Positions 1 to 4,917 of a stretch of DNA of 5,417 nucleotides are shown here, piece by piece. Made by a program: the position numbers and the translations under genes. The notes beneath the pieces are model-generated. The model made no database searches. It was not told the origin of the DNA and saw only the letters and a list, made by a program, of their open reading frames with translations. Numbering within the stretch: position 1 is the stretch's first letter; the number at the start of each line of letters is the position of its first letter. Source of the stretch: an uncultured Sutterella sp. (GTDB taxonomy: Bacteria; Pseudomonadota; Gammaproteobacteria; Burkholderiales; Burkholderiaceae_F); the NCBI GenBank assembly GCA_900754475.1, contig CAAECY010000169.1, forward strand, positions 1 to 5,417. The letters run 5' to 3'.

Positions 1-21
1 CACGCCGAAGCGGCGAGCTGA
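1..21 (+). CDS. Possible C-terminal end of an upstream gene (probably nrdD)
   Basis: Reading from base 1 gives six codons, HAEAAS, then TGA at 19-21. The next gene starts 32 bases downstream with its own ribosome binding site, so an upstream gene ending here is plausible, and the neighbours make the large NrdD subunit the natural candidate. Six residues cannot identify a protein and another frame also stays open through this stretch, so this is a positional guess. Confidence 0.3.
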   Translation, partial: HAEAAS

Positions 22-53
22 CACCGTTTGGTCAATCAACGAAGGAGCACAAC

Positions 54-251
54 ATGACTGAAATGACGAAAAACGAATCGCTCGAACTCAAGGACTCCGA
101 GCGCCAGCCCTGCGAAGTCTGGACCCGCGTGATGGGTTACCACCGCCCGGTGCAGAGCTTCAACATCGGCAAGAAGGGCGAATTCGAAGAGCGCGTCTGC
201 TTTACCGAATCGAGCGCCCGCGCCCACGAAACGCACCGCGACGCGAAATGA
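54..251 (+). CDS. Small stand-alone NrdD C-terminal (glycyl-radical tail-like) protein
   Basis: A 65-residue soluble protein. Residues 24-48 (TRVMGYHRPV, then FNIGKKGEFEERV) follow the pattern of the extreme C-terminus of class III ribonucleotide reductase NrdD. That tail in E. coli, as I recall it, reads RVCGYLG, RPFNAGKQEE and RRV, and its Gly carries the catalytic glycyl radical. The Gly is kept here (G28), but the preceding Cys is Met, and only C20 and C49 remain, so the paired zinc-binding cysteines of a full NrdD are absent. Short ORFs of this kind sit between nrdD and nrdG in other proteobacteria and are usually labelled anaerobic ribonucleoside-triphosphate reductase. The ATG at 54 is chosen because AAGGAG (42-47) lies 6 bases ahead. 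The stop overlaps the nrdG start (ATGA, 248-251), implying translational coupling. Whether it carries a radical, repairs damaged NrdD or only assists assembly is unknown. Confidence 0.85.
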   Translation: MTEMTKNESLELKDSERQPCEVWTRVMGYHRPVQSFNIGKKGEFEERVCFTESSARAHETHRDAK

Positions 252-1012
252 CGCATTGCGGATCGTGCGATTCGCGTAAGGTCGCCCCGACCCGCCCGGC
301 CGGGGCGCTTCGCGTTGCGGGGATCACCCCCTTTACGACGATCGACTTCCCGGGGAAACTCTCGGCGGTCGTGTTCGTGCAGGGTTGCCCCTGGCGGTGC
401 GCGTACTGCCACAACCCCTGGATGCAGTCGCGCGACTTCGCGCCCGAACTCGAACACGGCTCCTGGGAGGAGGTCGAGCGGCTTCTCGCCCGACGCCGCG
501 GCCTTTTGGACGGCGTGGTCTTTTCGGGCGGCGAACCCACGATCGATCCGGCATTGCCCGACGCCGTGCGGCGCGTGCGGGAGCAGGGCTTCGCCGTGGG
601 GCTTCACACGGGAGGCGCCTACCCCGCGCGCCTTGCGGAGATTCTCCCCGACCTCGAATGGGTGGGGCTCGACGTGAAAGCGTCGCCCGATGCGCCCGAG
701 AAGTTCGAAGCCGTCGTCGGCGCGAAAGGAGCGGCCGCGCGCTTTCTCGAGGCGTTTGGGCTCGTTCGCGACTCGGGTGTTCGCTTCGAATGCCGCACGA
801 CCGCGCATCCCGATTACCTCGCCAACGACGACCTCCTGAAGCTTGCCCGCTGGCTCGAACGGGAAAAGGTCGAAAACTTCGCCCTTCAGATCTACCGACG
901 TCCTCCGGGGCTGATCGCCCCCTTCGGCTCGGTCGGGGACGACTACCCTTCGGAAGAAGCCCGCGCGGCGCTGCGAGGTGCGGTGAAGCACTACGTCGAA
1001 CGACGAAGCTGA
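248..1012 (+). CDS. nrdG: Anaerobic ribonucleotide reductase activating protein, NrdG2-type radical SAM enzyme
   Basis: A 254-residue cytosolic radical SAM protein. In this family a [4Fe-4S] cluster cleaves S-adenosylmethionine and the 5'-deoxyadenosyl radical abstracts H from the NrdD glycine, switching on dNTP synthesis without oxygen. The cluster motif is CPWRCAYC (C47, C51, C54) followed by HNP. Upstream, GITPFTTIDFPGKLSAVVF is the N-terminal signature of the longer NrdG2 branch, and FSGGEP (92-97) is the SAM-binding GGEP motif. It is longer than the roughly 154-residue E. coli NrdG, as expected for NrdG2. An extra N-terminal pair CGSC (C4, C7) precedes the core. The ATG shares 4 bases with the preceding stop. 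Pyruvate formate-lyase activases are related, but the NrdD-like gene in front and the TIDFPG motif favour NrdG. Confidence 0.95.
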   Translation: MTHCGSCDSRKVAPTRPAGALRVAGITPFTTIDFPGKLSAVVFVQGCPWRCAYCHNPWMQSRDFAPELEHGSWEEVERLLARRRGLLDGVVFSGGEPTIDPALPDAVRRVREQGFAVGLHTGGAYPARLAEILPDLEWVGLDVKASPDAPEKFEAVVGAKGAAARFLEAFGLVRDSGVRFECRTTAHPDYLANDDLLKLARWLEREKVENFALQIYRRPPGLIAPFGSVGDDYPSEEARAALRGAVKHYVERRS

Positions 1013-1021
1013 GCGCCACCC

Positions 1022-1056
1022 GATTTCTTTCTCACTTCCTTCCTCCTTTTCTCCCC
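1022..1056 (+). terminator. Possible Rho-dependent termination region after nrdG
   Basis: Right after the nrdG stop the transcript would be a C/U-rich, almost G-free run (TTTCTTTCTCACTTCCTTCC and on through CTCCCC). Unstructured C-rich, G-poor RNA just past an operon end is what Rho loads on. No GC hairpin with a T-tract is present, so intrinsic termination is not supported. Rho sites have no strict consensus, so the call is tentative. Confidence 0.3.
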
Positions 1057-1079
1057 GTTGCGGCGTCGATGCGTTCGAG

Positions 1080-1110
1080 TCCTCCGCCCGTCTTCGGACG
1101 CCGCGGAGGA
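1080..1110 (+). promoter_or_regulatory. Stable UUCG-capped hairpin in the permease leader
   Basis: TCCTCCGC (1080-1087) pairs with GCGGAGGA (1103-1110), eight base pairs. Inside, CGTC/GACG (1089-1092 with 1097-1100) is capped by a TTCG tetraloop, the most stable RNA tetraloop class. No T-tract follows, so it is not an intrinsic terminator. The right arm contains GGAGGA, a perfect Shine-Dalgarno sequence 8 bases ahead of an in-frame GTG at 1119, so the fold would hide that site if it is ever used. Confidence 0.55.
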
Positions 1111-1307
1111 GCCGCGCCGTGGCGCGCAATGACAAGCGATTGGCGTTCGCGGCTCTCGGCGCCGCGGTTGCGCGGTCGGTAAAGTGTGGCCGTCGGACGA
1201 CAAAAGCGAGAGACAACCGCGAAAACGGAGCGACTTTCCCGAATTTGCCGTCGATCGCAGTCAGGCCGGTCGAGAGCCGGTCGCCAACCGACGGGGGGAA
1301 ACGCATC

Positions 1308-2597
1308 ATGGACGGAGGCTTCGGAACGATCGTCGCTCAGGGCGTCATGCTCGGGACGCTCTTTTTGATGATCACCGGCAAAACGCCGCTTTATCTCACC
1401 GCCATCATCGGCGCGTCGCTCTCGGCGACGATTGCGGGCATTCCGCTCACGGGCGAGGCGCCGTTGACGGTCGCAAAGCTCCTCGTTTCCGGCCTCAATC
1501 CGGTGCTCGTCGACATGACGGGGATTCTGCTCTTCATCGGCGTATTGAAGTCGACGGGTTACCTCGACATCGTGGTGCGCGACGTCGTTCGCCTCGGCGA
1601 CCGACTCGGGGGCGGCGTGGGCGTGGCCGTCGCGGGCGGTCTCGCGGCGGGCTGCATCGGGGCGCTCACGGGTTTCACGCAACCCGTGGTGACCGCGATC
1701 GTGACGGCGCCCGCCGCCGTGCGCCTCGGCGTGACACCCAACCGAACGGCCGGGATCATCGCGCATGCCGGTCACATCGGCAACCTGGCGGGCTTCACCC
1801 ACCCGACCCAGGTGGCGATTCTCGCGACGGCCGGCGTCGGGTACGGACTCTTCAACGTGCTCGGGCTCGTCGTGGGCCTTTCGGTTTTCGCCGCCTCGGC
1901 CTGGAGAGCCTCTCGGGCGCTTCGGCTCTCGGGCTTTTCGGTCGACCCCGCCGCGCACGGCGCCGTGCTGCGCGAAATCGCCTCGCGCTCCCCGACCGAT
2001 TCTTCCGTTCGGGCATTCTTCCCGTTTCTCGTTCTCTGCGCGGGTTTTATTGCGGGGCTGCCCGTTTTCCTCGTGGGGGTGCTCGCCGCCGTGGTGACGA
2101 TGCTCCTCTCGGGGGCGCCCGCCCGCAAGGCCGAAGCCGACATGATCCGGGGCGTCGGTCTCGTTGCCACGCCGCTCGTCGCCACGCTCGGTTTTCTCTT
2201 TTTGTCGAACGTCATTCGCGAAATCGGTCTCGTCGACGTGCTCGCGGGCATCGTCGAACCGCTCGTTTCGGCTGCGCCCGTGGCGGTAATGTTCGCCGTA
2301 GCGTGCGTGACGGCCTTCGTGACGCAGTCCTACGGGGCGTCGGTGGCCGTGATCGTTCCTTTTCTCCAAATCGTGCTCGAGGCCGGGGCGGATCCTTTCG
2401 ACGCGGCGTTTGCCGCGGCTTCCGGGGCGGCGATTATCCAGTGCTTCCTCACGGGCGGCCCCGTTGCGGCGCTTTCGACCGTCGTGCCCGTGACGCCCGG
2501 GGCCGAGCTCAAGGAAGCCAACGCGTTTCAGCGCCCGTCGATTCTCTTCGGGACGGGCGTCGCGCTGGCGATCACGATGGTGCTGACGCTTTTCTGA
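1308..2597 (+). CDS. Multi-spanning permease, ion-transporter superfamily type, substrate unknown
   Basis: A 429-residue, very hydrophobic inner-membrane protein with roughly 10-12 helices and re-entrant stretches by eye (for example about 8-22, 26-46, 66-80, 100-135, 178-198, 234-268, 284-300, 322-360, 408-429). The segment GALTGFTQPV...GVTPNRTAGIIA...HPTQVAILA (118-173) has a spacing like the substrate-binding half of DcuC/GntP-like carriers, and a related stretch recurs in the second half (TQSYGASVAVIVPF, CFLTGGPVAAL), as in transporters built from two repeats. I cannot assign a family or substrate. The ATG at 1308 is chosen because GGGGGGAA (1293-1300) lies 7 bases ahead and the first helix follows directly. 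The frame stays open upstream to a GTG at 1119, preceded by GGAGGA, which would add 63 Arg-rich, non-membrane residues and looks non-coding. The nearby YfcC carrier and allE suggest, but do not show, a ureide or small organic acid substrate. Confidence 0.82.
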   Translation: MDGGFGTIVAQGVMLGTLFLMITGKTPLYLTAIIGASLSATIAGIPLTGEAPLTVAKLLVSGLNPVLVDMTGILLFIGVLKSTGYLDIVVRDVVRLGDRLGGGVGVAVAGGLAAGCIGALTGFTQPVVTAIVTAPAAVRLGVTPNRTAGIIAHAGHIGNLAGFTHPTQVAILATAGVGYGLFNVLGLVVGLSVFAASAWRASRALRLSGFSVDPAAHGAVLREIASRSPTDSSVRAFFPFLVLCAGFIAGLPVFLVGVLAAVVTMLLSGAPARKAEADMIRGVGLVATPLVATLGFLFLSNVIREIGLVDVLAGIVEPLVSAAPVAVMFAVACVTAFVTQSYGASVAVIVPFLQIVLEAGADPFDAAFAAASGAAIIQCFLTGGPVAALSTVVPVTPGAELKEANAFQRPSILFGTGVALAITMVLTLF

Positions 2598-2626
2598 CGC
2601 CTTTCTGACGCTTTTCCGACGCTGCT
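2583..2626 (+). repeat. Four 11-bp tandem repeats across the permease stop codon
   Basis: CTGACGCTTTT (2583-2593), CTGACGCCTTT (2594-2604), CTGACGCTTTT (2605-2615) and CCGACGCTGCT (2616-2626) follow head to tail. Units 1 and 3 are identical, unit 2 differs by one base and unit 4 is degenerate. The permease stop TGA (2595-2597) lies in unit 2. Since 11 is not a multiple of 3, each TGA falls in a different frame. Confidence 0.85.
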
Positions 2627-2827
2627 CCGAGGCCAACGCGCCCGGTCGTTCAATCATTCGTTTGGCTGTTTGTTCCGTCGTTCGACGGCGGAACGTGTCT
2701 CCGGACGACAGCTTCGAGGCTTTCCGCGAAGCGCTTTTCCGGCAGAGCATGACGGCGTTCCGCGCACGGATGGTCGGGCGCGTGTCCGAAGAAACGATCG
2801 GAAAGCGCCCGCGTCGGTGGCGCCGGA

Positions 2828-2855
2828 AAAGCCCGTCAAAGCCCGTCAAAGCTCG
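2828..2855 (+). repeat. 10-bp tandem repeat, about 2.8 copies
   Basis: AAAGCCCGTC at 2828-2837 is repeated exactly at 2838-2847 and followed by AAAGCTCG (2848-2855), a partial copy with one change. It lies in non-coding sequence, and replication slippage is the simplest origin. Confidence 0.8.
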
Positions 2856-2955
2856 AAATGCGCGCGGCAACGGCTTTTCAGGGGACGTGCTTTTGCTTGG
2901 GGCGACGCAGCGCGGGCGCGTCTTCGGCGTCCCGTCGGGGGTGTGGTCACCGGCC

Positions 2956-2977
2956 CGTGCGAACGCACGCTTTTCTT
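2956..2977 (+). terminator. Weak terminator-like hairpin
   Basis: CGTGCG (2956-2961) and CGCACG (2964-2969) are perfect inverted arms followed by CTTTTCTT (2970-2977). The AA spacer is too short for a full loop, so the realistic stem is CGTG/CACG with a six-base loop, and the T-run is broken. It could end transcripts coming from the upstream permease, but weakly. Confidence 0.25.
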
Positions 2978-3010
2978 GTGCGGCCGTGAAAGTGCGTGGC
3001 GCGAAAAGAC

Positions 3011-3028
3011 CATCGACTGGCGTCGATG
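3011..3028 (+). promoter_or_regulatory. Perfect 7-bp hairpin in the YfcC leader
   Basis: CATCGAC (3011-3017) pairs with GTCGATG (3022-3028) around a TGGC loop. No T-tract follows. It could be leader RNA structure or a DNA operator. Together with the next hairpin it lies in the roughly 110 bases ahead of the carrier. Confidence 0.35.
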
Positions 3029-3078
3029 AGCGGAGAGTTTTGCGGGGGATTTCGAAAGAATGGAAGGCATGACGAACG

Positions 3079-3094
3079 GTCGTCGCTCGACGAC
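3079..3094 (+). promoter_or_regulatory. Hairpin just upstream of the YfcC ribosome binding site
   Basis: GTCGTC (3079-3084) pairs with GACGAC (3089-3094) around GCTC. It ends 16 bases before AAGGAG (3111-3116), so it does not cover the ribosome binding site itself but could influence access to it. GTC/GAC-rich inverted repeats arise easily in DNA of this composition. Confidence 0.3.
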
Positions 3095-3125
3095 GGCCTC
3101 CATCCGTTCAAAGGAGTTTCCCATC

Positions 3126-4580
3126 ATGTCGGACACCACGAAGACGACCCCGCCGCGGGAAGAGACCGCCCGCGACACGTCGAAAAAGCGTTTCAAGCTT
3201 CCGGATATTTACATCATTCTCGGCACCTTCATCCTCGTTATGGCGGCGCTCACGTACGTGATCCCCGCGGGCGAGTACGAGCGGCAGCTCGTCGAGACCG
3301 CCAAGGGCGTGCAGAACCTCGTCGTCTCCGGAACCTATAAGGAAATCGAACCCCATCCTGCGGGCTGGCTCGAAATCATCACGGCGATTCCATACGGCTT
3401 CGAAAAGGCCTCGGGCGTCATCATCCTTACCTTCCTCGTCGGCGCCTGCATGGGGCTTTTGAAGCGCTGCGGCATCATCGACCTCGGGATCCAAAAACTC
3501 TCGGGCGCCGTGGGCGGGTGCGACTACCTTGTCGCCCCCATGCTGATGGCGGCCGTCTCGATCGTGTCGGCCTTCATCGGCACGCCGGAACTGTCGCTTG
3601 CGTACCTGCCCGTCTTTCTGCCGCTCTTTTACCGATTGGGCTACGACGGCATGACCGCCACGGCCGTGGCGCTGCTCGGGCCCTGCATGGGTTTCATTTT
3701 CGGCATCACCGTCCCGGCGTCGGTGGGGATCGGCCAGCAGATCGCGCAGATTCCGATGTTCTCGGGCTCGGGCCTGCGCCTCGTCGTCCTCGTGCTCGCC
3801 GTGCTCGTTTCGATTGCCTACGTTTCCTTCTATGCGGCGCGCGTGAAGAAAGACCCGACGAAGAGCCTCTCCTTCGAGACCGACCGCGAACTGCGCGAGA
3901 AGATCCTCAAAGAGGCGGGCGAAGACAAAGTCTTCACGAAGCGTCAGGTCGCGGCGGGCGTTGCCACCCTCGTCATGTTCCCGATCGTCATCGCGCTCAT
4001 CCTGATGCTCAACCTCGGGTTCGAGGCGATCGGCGGGCTCTTCCTCTCGGTCGGGATCATCGCGGCCGCGATCGCCGGGAAGTCCGCCCAACAAATTTGC
4101 GACGACATCAACGCGGGGATGCACGACCTGATGGTCGGGGCGCTTCTGTGCGGCGTGGCCGCGTCGATCTCGGTCGTCATGGACAAGGGCCTCATCACCG
4201 ATACGATCGTCTATTGGCTCGAAGGAGCGCTCTCTTCGACGCCGCCCGCGCTCACGGCCATCGCCGTCTTGTGGGAACAGTCGATTTTCAATCTGCTCAT
4301 CCCGGGCGCTACCGCACTCACCATTCTGACGATGCCGATTCTTTCGCCCCTCGGGACGCTTCTCGACATCTCGCAGCAGGCGATCGTCTCCGCAAACGCC
4401 TGGGGCGGGCAGCTGACCGACATTCTTTTCCCGACGTCGGGCTTTTTCATCGCCACGCTTGCGATCTCCAAGGTCGACTACTTCAAGTGGGTGCGCTTTT
4501 ACGGGCCGCTCTTCGTGATCCTCGGGATCATTGCGTCGGCGGCGCTCTACCTGCAGCAGGTCTTCGACATCACGTTCTGA
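3126..4580 (+). CDS. yfcC: YfcC family (DcuC-like) secondary transporter
   Basis: A 484-residue inner-membrane carrier. Family hallmarks are the N-terminal PDIYIILGTFILVMAALTYV followed by IPAGEYER (26-53), a large extracytoplasmic stretch to about 95, and the C-terminal LLIPGATALTILTMPILSPL plus TDILFPTSG (431-439), where YfcC proteins form re-entrant substrate-binding loops. A soluble, charged loop (about 238-275) separates two hydrophobic halves. YfcC/ArcD-like members move amino acids or small carboxylates, often in fermentation or deiminase pathways. Here the position before allE suggests a ureide or its end product (inference). The usual Ser-Gly-Ser after IP is GAT in this protein, which may reflect a different substrate. 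The ATG at 3126 has AAGGAG (3111-3116) 9 bases ahead; an in-frame start at 3060 would add 22 residues without a ribosome binding site. The gene has its own strong terminator. Confidence 0.92.
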   Translation: MSDTTKTTPPREETARDTSKKRFKLPDIYIILGTFILVMAALTYVIPAGEYERQLVETAKGVQNLVVSGTYKEIEPHPAGWLEIITAIPYGFEKASGVIILTFLVGACMGLLKRCGIIDLGIQKLSGAVGGCDYLVAPMLMAAVSIVSAFIGTPELSLAYLPVFLPLFYRLGYDGMTATAVALLGPCMGFIFGITVPASVGIGQQIAQIPMFSGSGLRLVVLVLAVLVSIAYVSFYAARVKKDPTKSLSFETDRELREKILKEAGEDKVFTKRQVAAGVATLVMFPIVIALILMLNLGFEAIGGLFLSVGIIAAAIAGKSAQQICDDINAGMHDLMVGALLCGVAASISVVMDKGLITDTIVYWLEGALSSTPPALTAIAVLWEQSIFNLLIPGATALTILTMPILSPLGTLLDISQQAIVSANAWGGQLTDILFPTSGFFIATLAISKVDYFKWVRFYGPLFVILGIIASAALYLQQVFDITF

Positions 4581-4604
4581 GTTCGTACATTCTCTCCTCG
4601 GCAA

Positions 4605-4622
4605 GGGCGTGCGTGCACGCCC
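4605..4622 (+). other. Perfect hairpin ahead of the terminator
   Basis: GGGCGTG (4605-4611) pairs with CACGCCC (4616-4622) around CGTG. No T-run follows, so it is not itself an intrinsic terminator. It probably protects the mRNA 3' end or acts with the terminator 12 bases later. Confidence 0.5.
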
Positions 4623-4634
4623 TCAACTCCCTCG

Positions 4635-4663
4635 CGGACGGCCCGGCGGCCGTCCGTTTTTTT
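4635..4663 (+). terminator. Strong intrinsic (Rho-independent) terminator of the YfcC gene
   Basis: CGGACGGCC (4635-4643) pairs perfectly with GGCCGTCCG (4648-4656) around the loop CGGC, a nine-base-pair stem that is almost all G-C, followed at once by seven T (4657-4663). It lies 54 bases after the carrier stop and has the orientation to end that transcript. Confidence 0.95.
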
Positions 4664-4676
4664 CTTCCTTCCGGCG

Positions 4677-4691
4677 TGTCGTCAAATGACA
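4677..4691. promoter_or_regulatory. Candidate operator, copy 1
   Basis: TGTCGTCAAATGACA is a partial dyad (TGTCGT and ATGACA, five of six positions symmetric around three bases). It matches the copy at 4817-4831 at 13 of 15 positions and lies 22 bases, two helical turns, from copy 2. The regulator is unknown; AllS, AllR or a LysR/GntR-type protein would be natural candidates at an allE promoter. Confidence 0.45.
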
Positions 4692-4698
4692 GGAGTCG

Positions 4699-4713
4699 TG
4701 TCGTTGCATGACT
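4699..4713. promoter_or_regulatory. Candidate operator, copy 2
   Basis: TGTCGTTGCATGACT matches copy 1 at 11 of 15 positions, keeping both outer arms (TGTCGT, ATGAC) and differing mostly in the central bases, as expected for a protein that reads the arms. Start-to-start spacing to copy 1 is 22 bases, the same face of the helix. Confidence 0.4.
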
Positions 4714-4753
4714 TGCGGCGCCACGAACTTCGAATCATGGGTTTCCGGGGCAA

Positions 4754-4784
4754 ATTCTTATTTCATAAAAATCAACGGTAAAAG
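4754..4784. promoter_or_regulatory. AT-rich island with partial IHF-like site
   Basis: About 31 bases dominated by A and T (TTCTTATTTCATAAAA and on) in GC-rich surroundings. AATCAA (4770-4775) with an A/T-rich flank on its 5' side matches the first half of the IHF consensus WATCAANNNNTTR, but the TTR half is AAA here, so the match is incomplete. It lies between the distal operator copies and the proximal one, where a bend would be useful. Confidence 0.3.
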
Positions 4785-4790
4785 CGTTGA
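4772..4790. promoter_or_regulatory. Inverted repeat TCAACG-N7-CGTTGA
   Basis: Perfect six-base arms, TCAACG (4772-4777) and CGTTGA (4785-4790), separated by GTAAAAG. Spacing and symmetry suit a dimeric DNA-binding protein. It is not followed by a T-run. Confidence 0.4.
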
Positions 4791-4816
4791 GCCGCAGTAT
4801 CGGTCGTCTTTTCTTG

Positions 4817-4831
4817 TGGCGTGAAATGACA
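4817..4831. promoter_or_regulatory. Candidate operator, copy 3 (promoter-proximal)
   Basis: TGGCGTGAAATGACA matches copy 1 at 13 of 15 positions. Its centre lies about 63 bases before the predicted transcription start, the usual place of the recognition site of LysR-type activators. That placement depends on the predicted -10. Confidence 0.45.
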
Positions 4832-4842
4832 TGATATTGACG

Positions 4843-4856
4843 TCCGAAGCGTCGGA
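4843..4856. promoter_or_regulatory. Inverted repeat TCCGA-N4-TCGGA over the -35 region
   Basis: Perfect five-base arms (4843-4847, 4852-4856) around AGCG. It covers about -44 to -31 relative to the predicted start, so a bound protein would touch the -35 region. It could be a second contact for the activator or a repressor site. Confidence 0.4.
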
Positions 4857-4880
4857 TGAAGACACGTCGAGGCCTATAGT
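4852..4880 (+). promoter_or_regulatory. Predicted sigma-70 promoter of allE with weak -35
   Basis: TATAGT (4875-4880) is a good -10 hexamer (five of six to TATAAT). At 17 bases upstream the -35 position reads TCGGAT, a poor match; the nearby TTGACG (4837-4842) is 32 bases away and too far. A good -10 without a -35 is typical of activator-dependent promoters. Transcription would start near 4887, giving a leader of about 62 bases. Confidence 0.5.
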
Positions 4881-4892
4881 GAATTCAACGCG

Positions 4893-4917
4893 GCGGTGAC
4901 CCGAAGGCCAACACCGC
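4893..4917 (+). promoter_or_regulatory. Compact leader hairpin of allE, possible ligand-sensing RNA
   Basis: GCGGTG (4893-4898) pairs with CACCGC (4912-4917). Inside is an asymmetric loop (A on one side, CCAA on the other) and a short inner stem CC/GG capped by CGAA. It would start about six bases into the transcript and end 19 bases before AAGGAG (4937-4942). Small hairpins with asymmetric internal loops occur in several riboswitches, including the xanthine/urate-sensing NMT1 class found near purine catabolism genes, but I cannot confirm its conserved bases from memory. It may simply be a stable 5' end. Confidence 0.4.

Larger units (their letters stand above)
1013..1307 (+). other. Intergenic region between nrdG and the first permease
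   Basis: I see no convincing gene in these 295 bases. They open with a pyrimidine run (about 1024-1055) that is C/T-rich and nearly G-free, followed by a UUCG hairpin (1080-1110). A direct repeat GCCGGTCG occurs at 1265-1272 and 1276-1283, 11 bases apart, just before the permease ribosome binding site. No clear -35/-10 pair was found; TAAAGT at 1180-1185 is the nearest to a -10 but lacks a -35 partner. The permease frame stays open back to a GTG at 1119, discussed under that gene. Confidence 0.6.
2598..3125 (+). other. 528-base intergenic region with repeats and hairpins, no convincing gene
   Basis: No protein here looks real. The longest open stretch (2662-3072, TTG start, 136 codons) is rich in Arg, Lys and Ser, has no ribosome binding site and resembles nothing I know. 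The region does hold an 11-bp repeat tail, an inverted repeat GTTC...GAAC enclosing GTCG/CGAC (2672-2694), a 10-bp tandem repeat (2828-2855), a weak terminator-like hairpin (2956-2977), and two further hairpins before the YfcC carrier (3011-3028, 3079-3094). I found no clear sigma-70 promoter. It is long for a gap in a compact bacterial locus, so a small RNA, a long structured leader or a decayed gene remain possible. Confidence 0.55.

Noticed and set aside
137..1309. 390-codon minus-strand open frame opposite nrdG
   Set aside because: Arg-rich product with no motif, lying opposite the unmistakable radical SAM gene.
2583..2855. CRISPR array
   Set aside because: The repeats are 10-11 bp, head to tail and without spacers, so they are simple tandem repeats.
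1032..2870. 612-codon minus-strand open frame opposite the first permease
   Set aside because: The product is Arg/His/Glu/Asp-rich with no recognisable domain, and it mirrors a clearly membrane-like protein on the + strand. In high-GC DNA such antisense frames stay open by codon bias.
2662..3072. 136-codon + strand open frame (TTG start) in the gap before the YfcC carrier
   Set aside because: No ribosome binding site, basic low-information product, includes the 10-bp tandem repeat; treated as non-coding.
3108..4604. 498-codon minus-strand open frame opposite the YfcC carrier
   Set aside because: Highly charged, low-complexity product and exact opposition to a gene with family motifs, ribosome binding site and terminator; an antisense shadow.
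4837..4842. TTGACG as the -35 of the allE promoter
   Set aside because: It lies 32 bases from the best -10 (TATAGT, 4875-4880), and no -10-like hexamer occurs at 16-18 bases; it fits better as part of the regulatory region.
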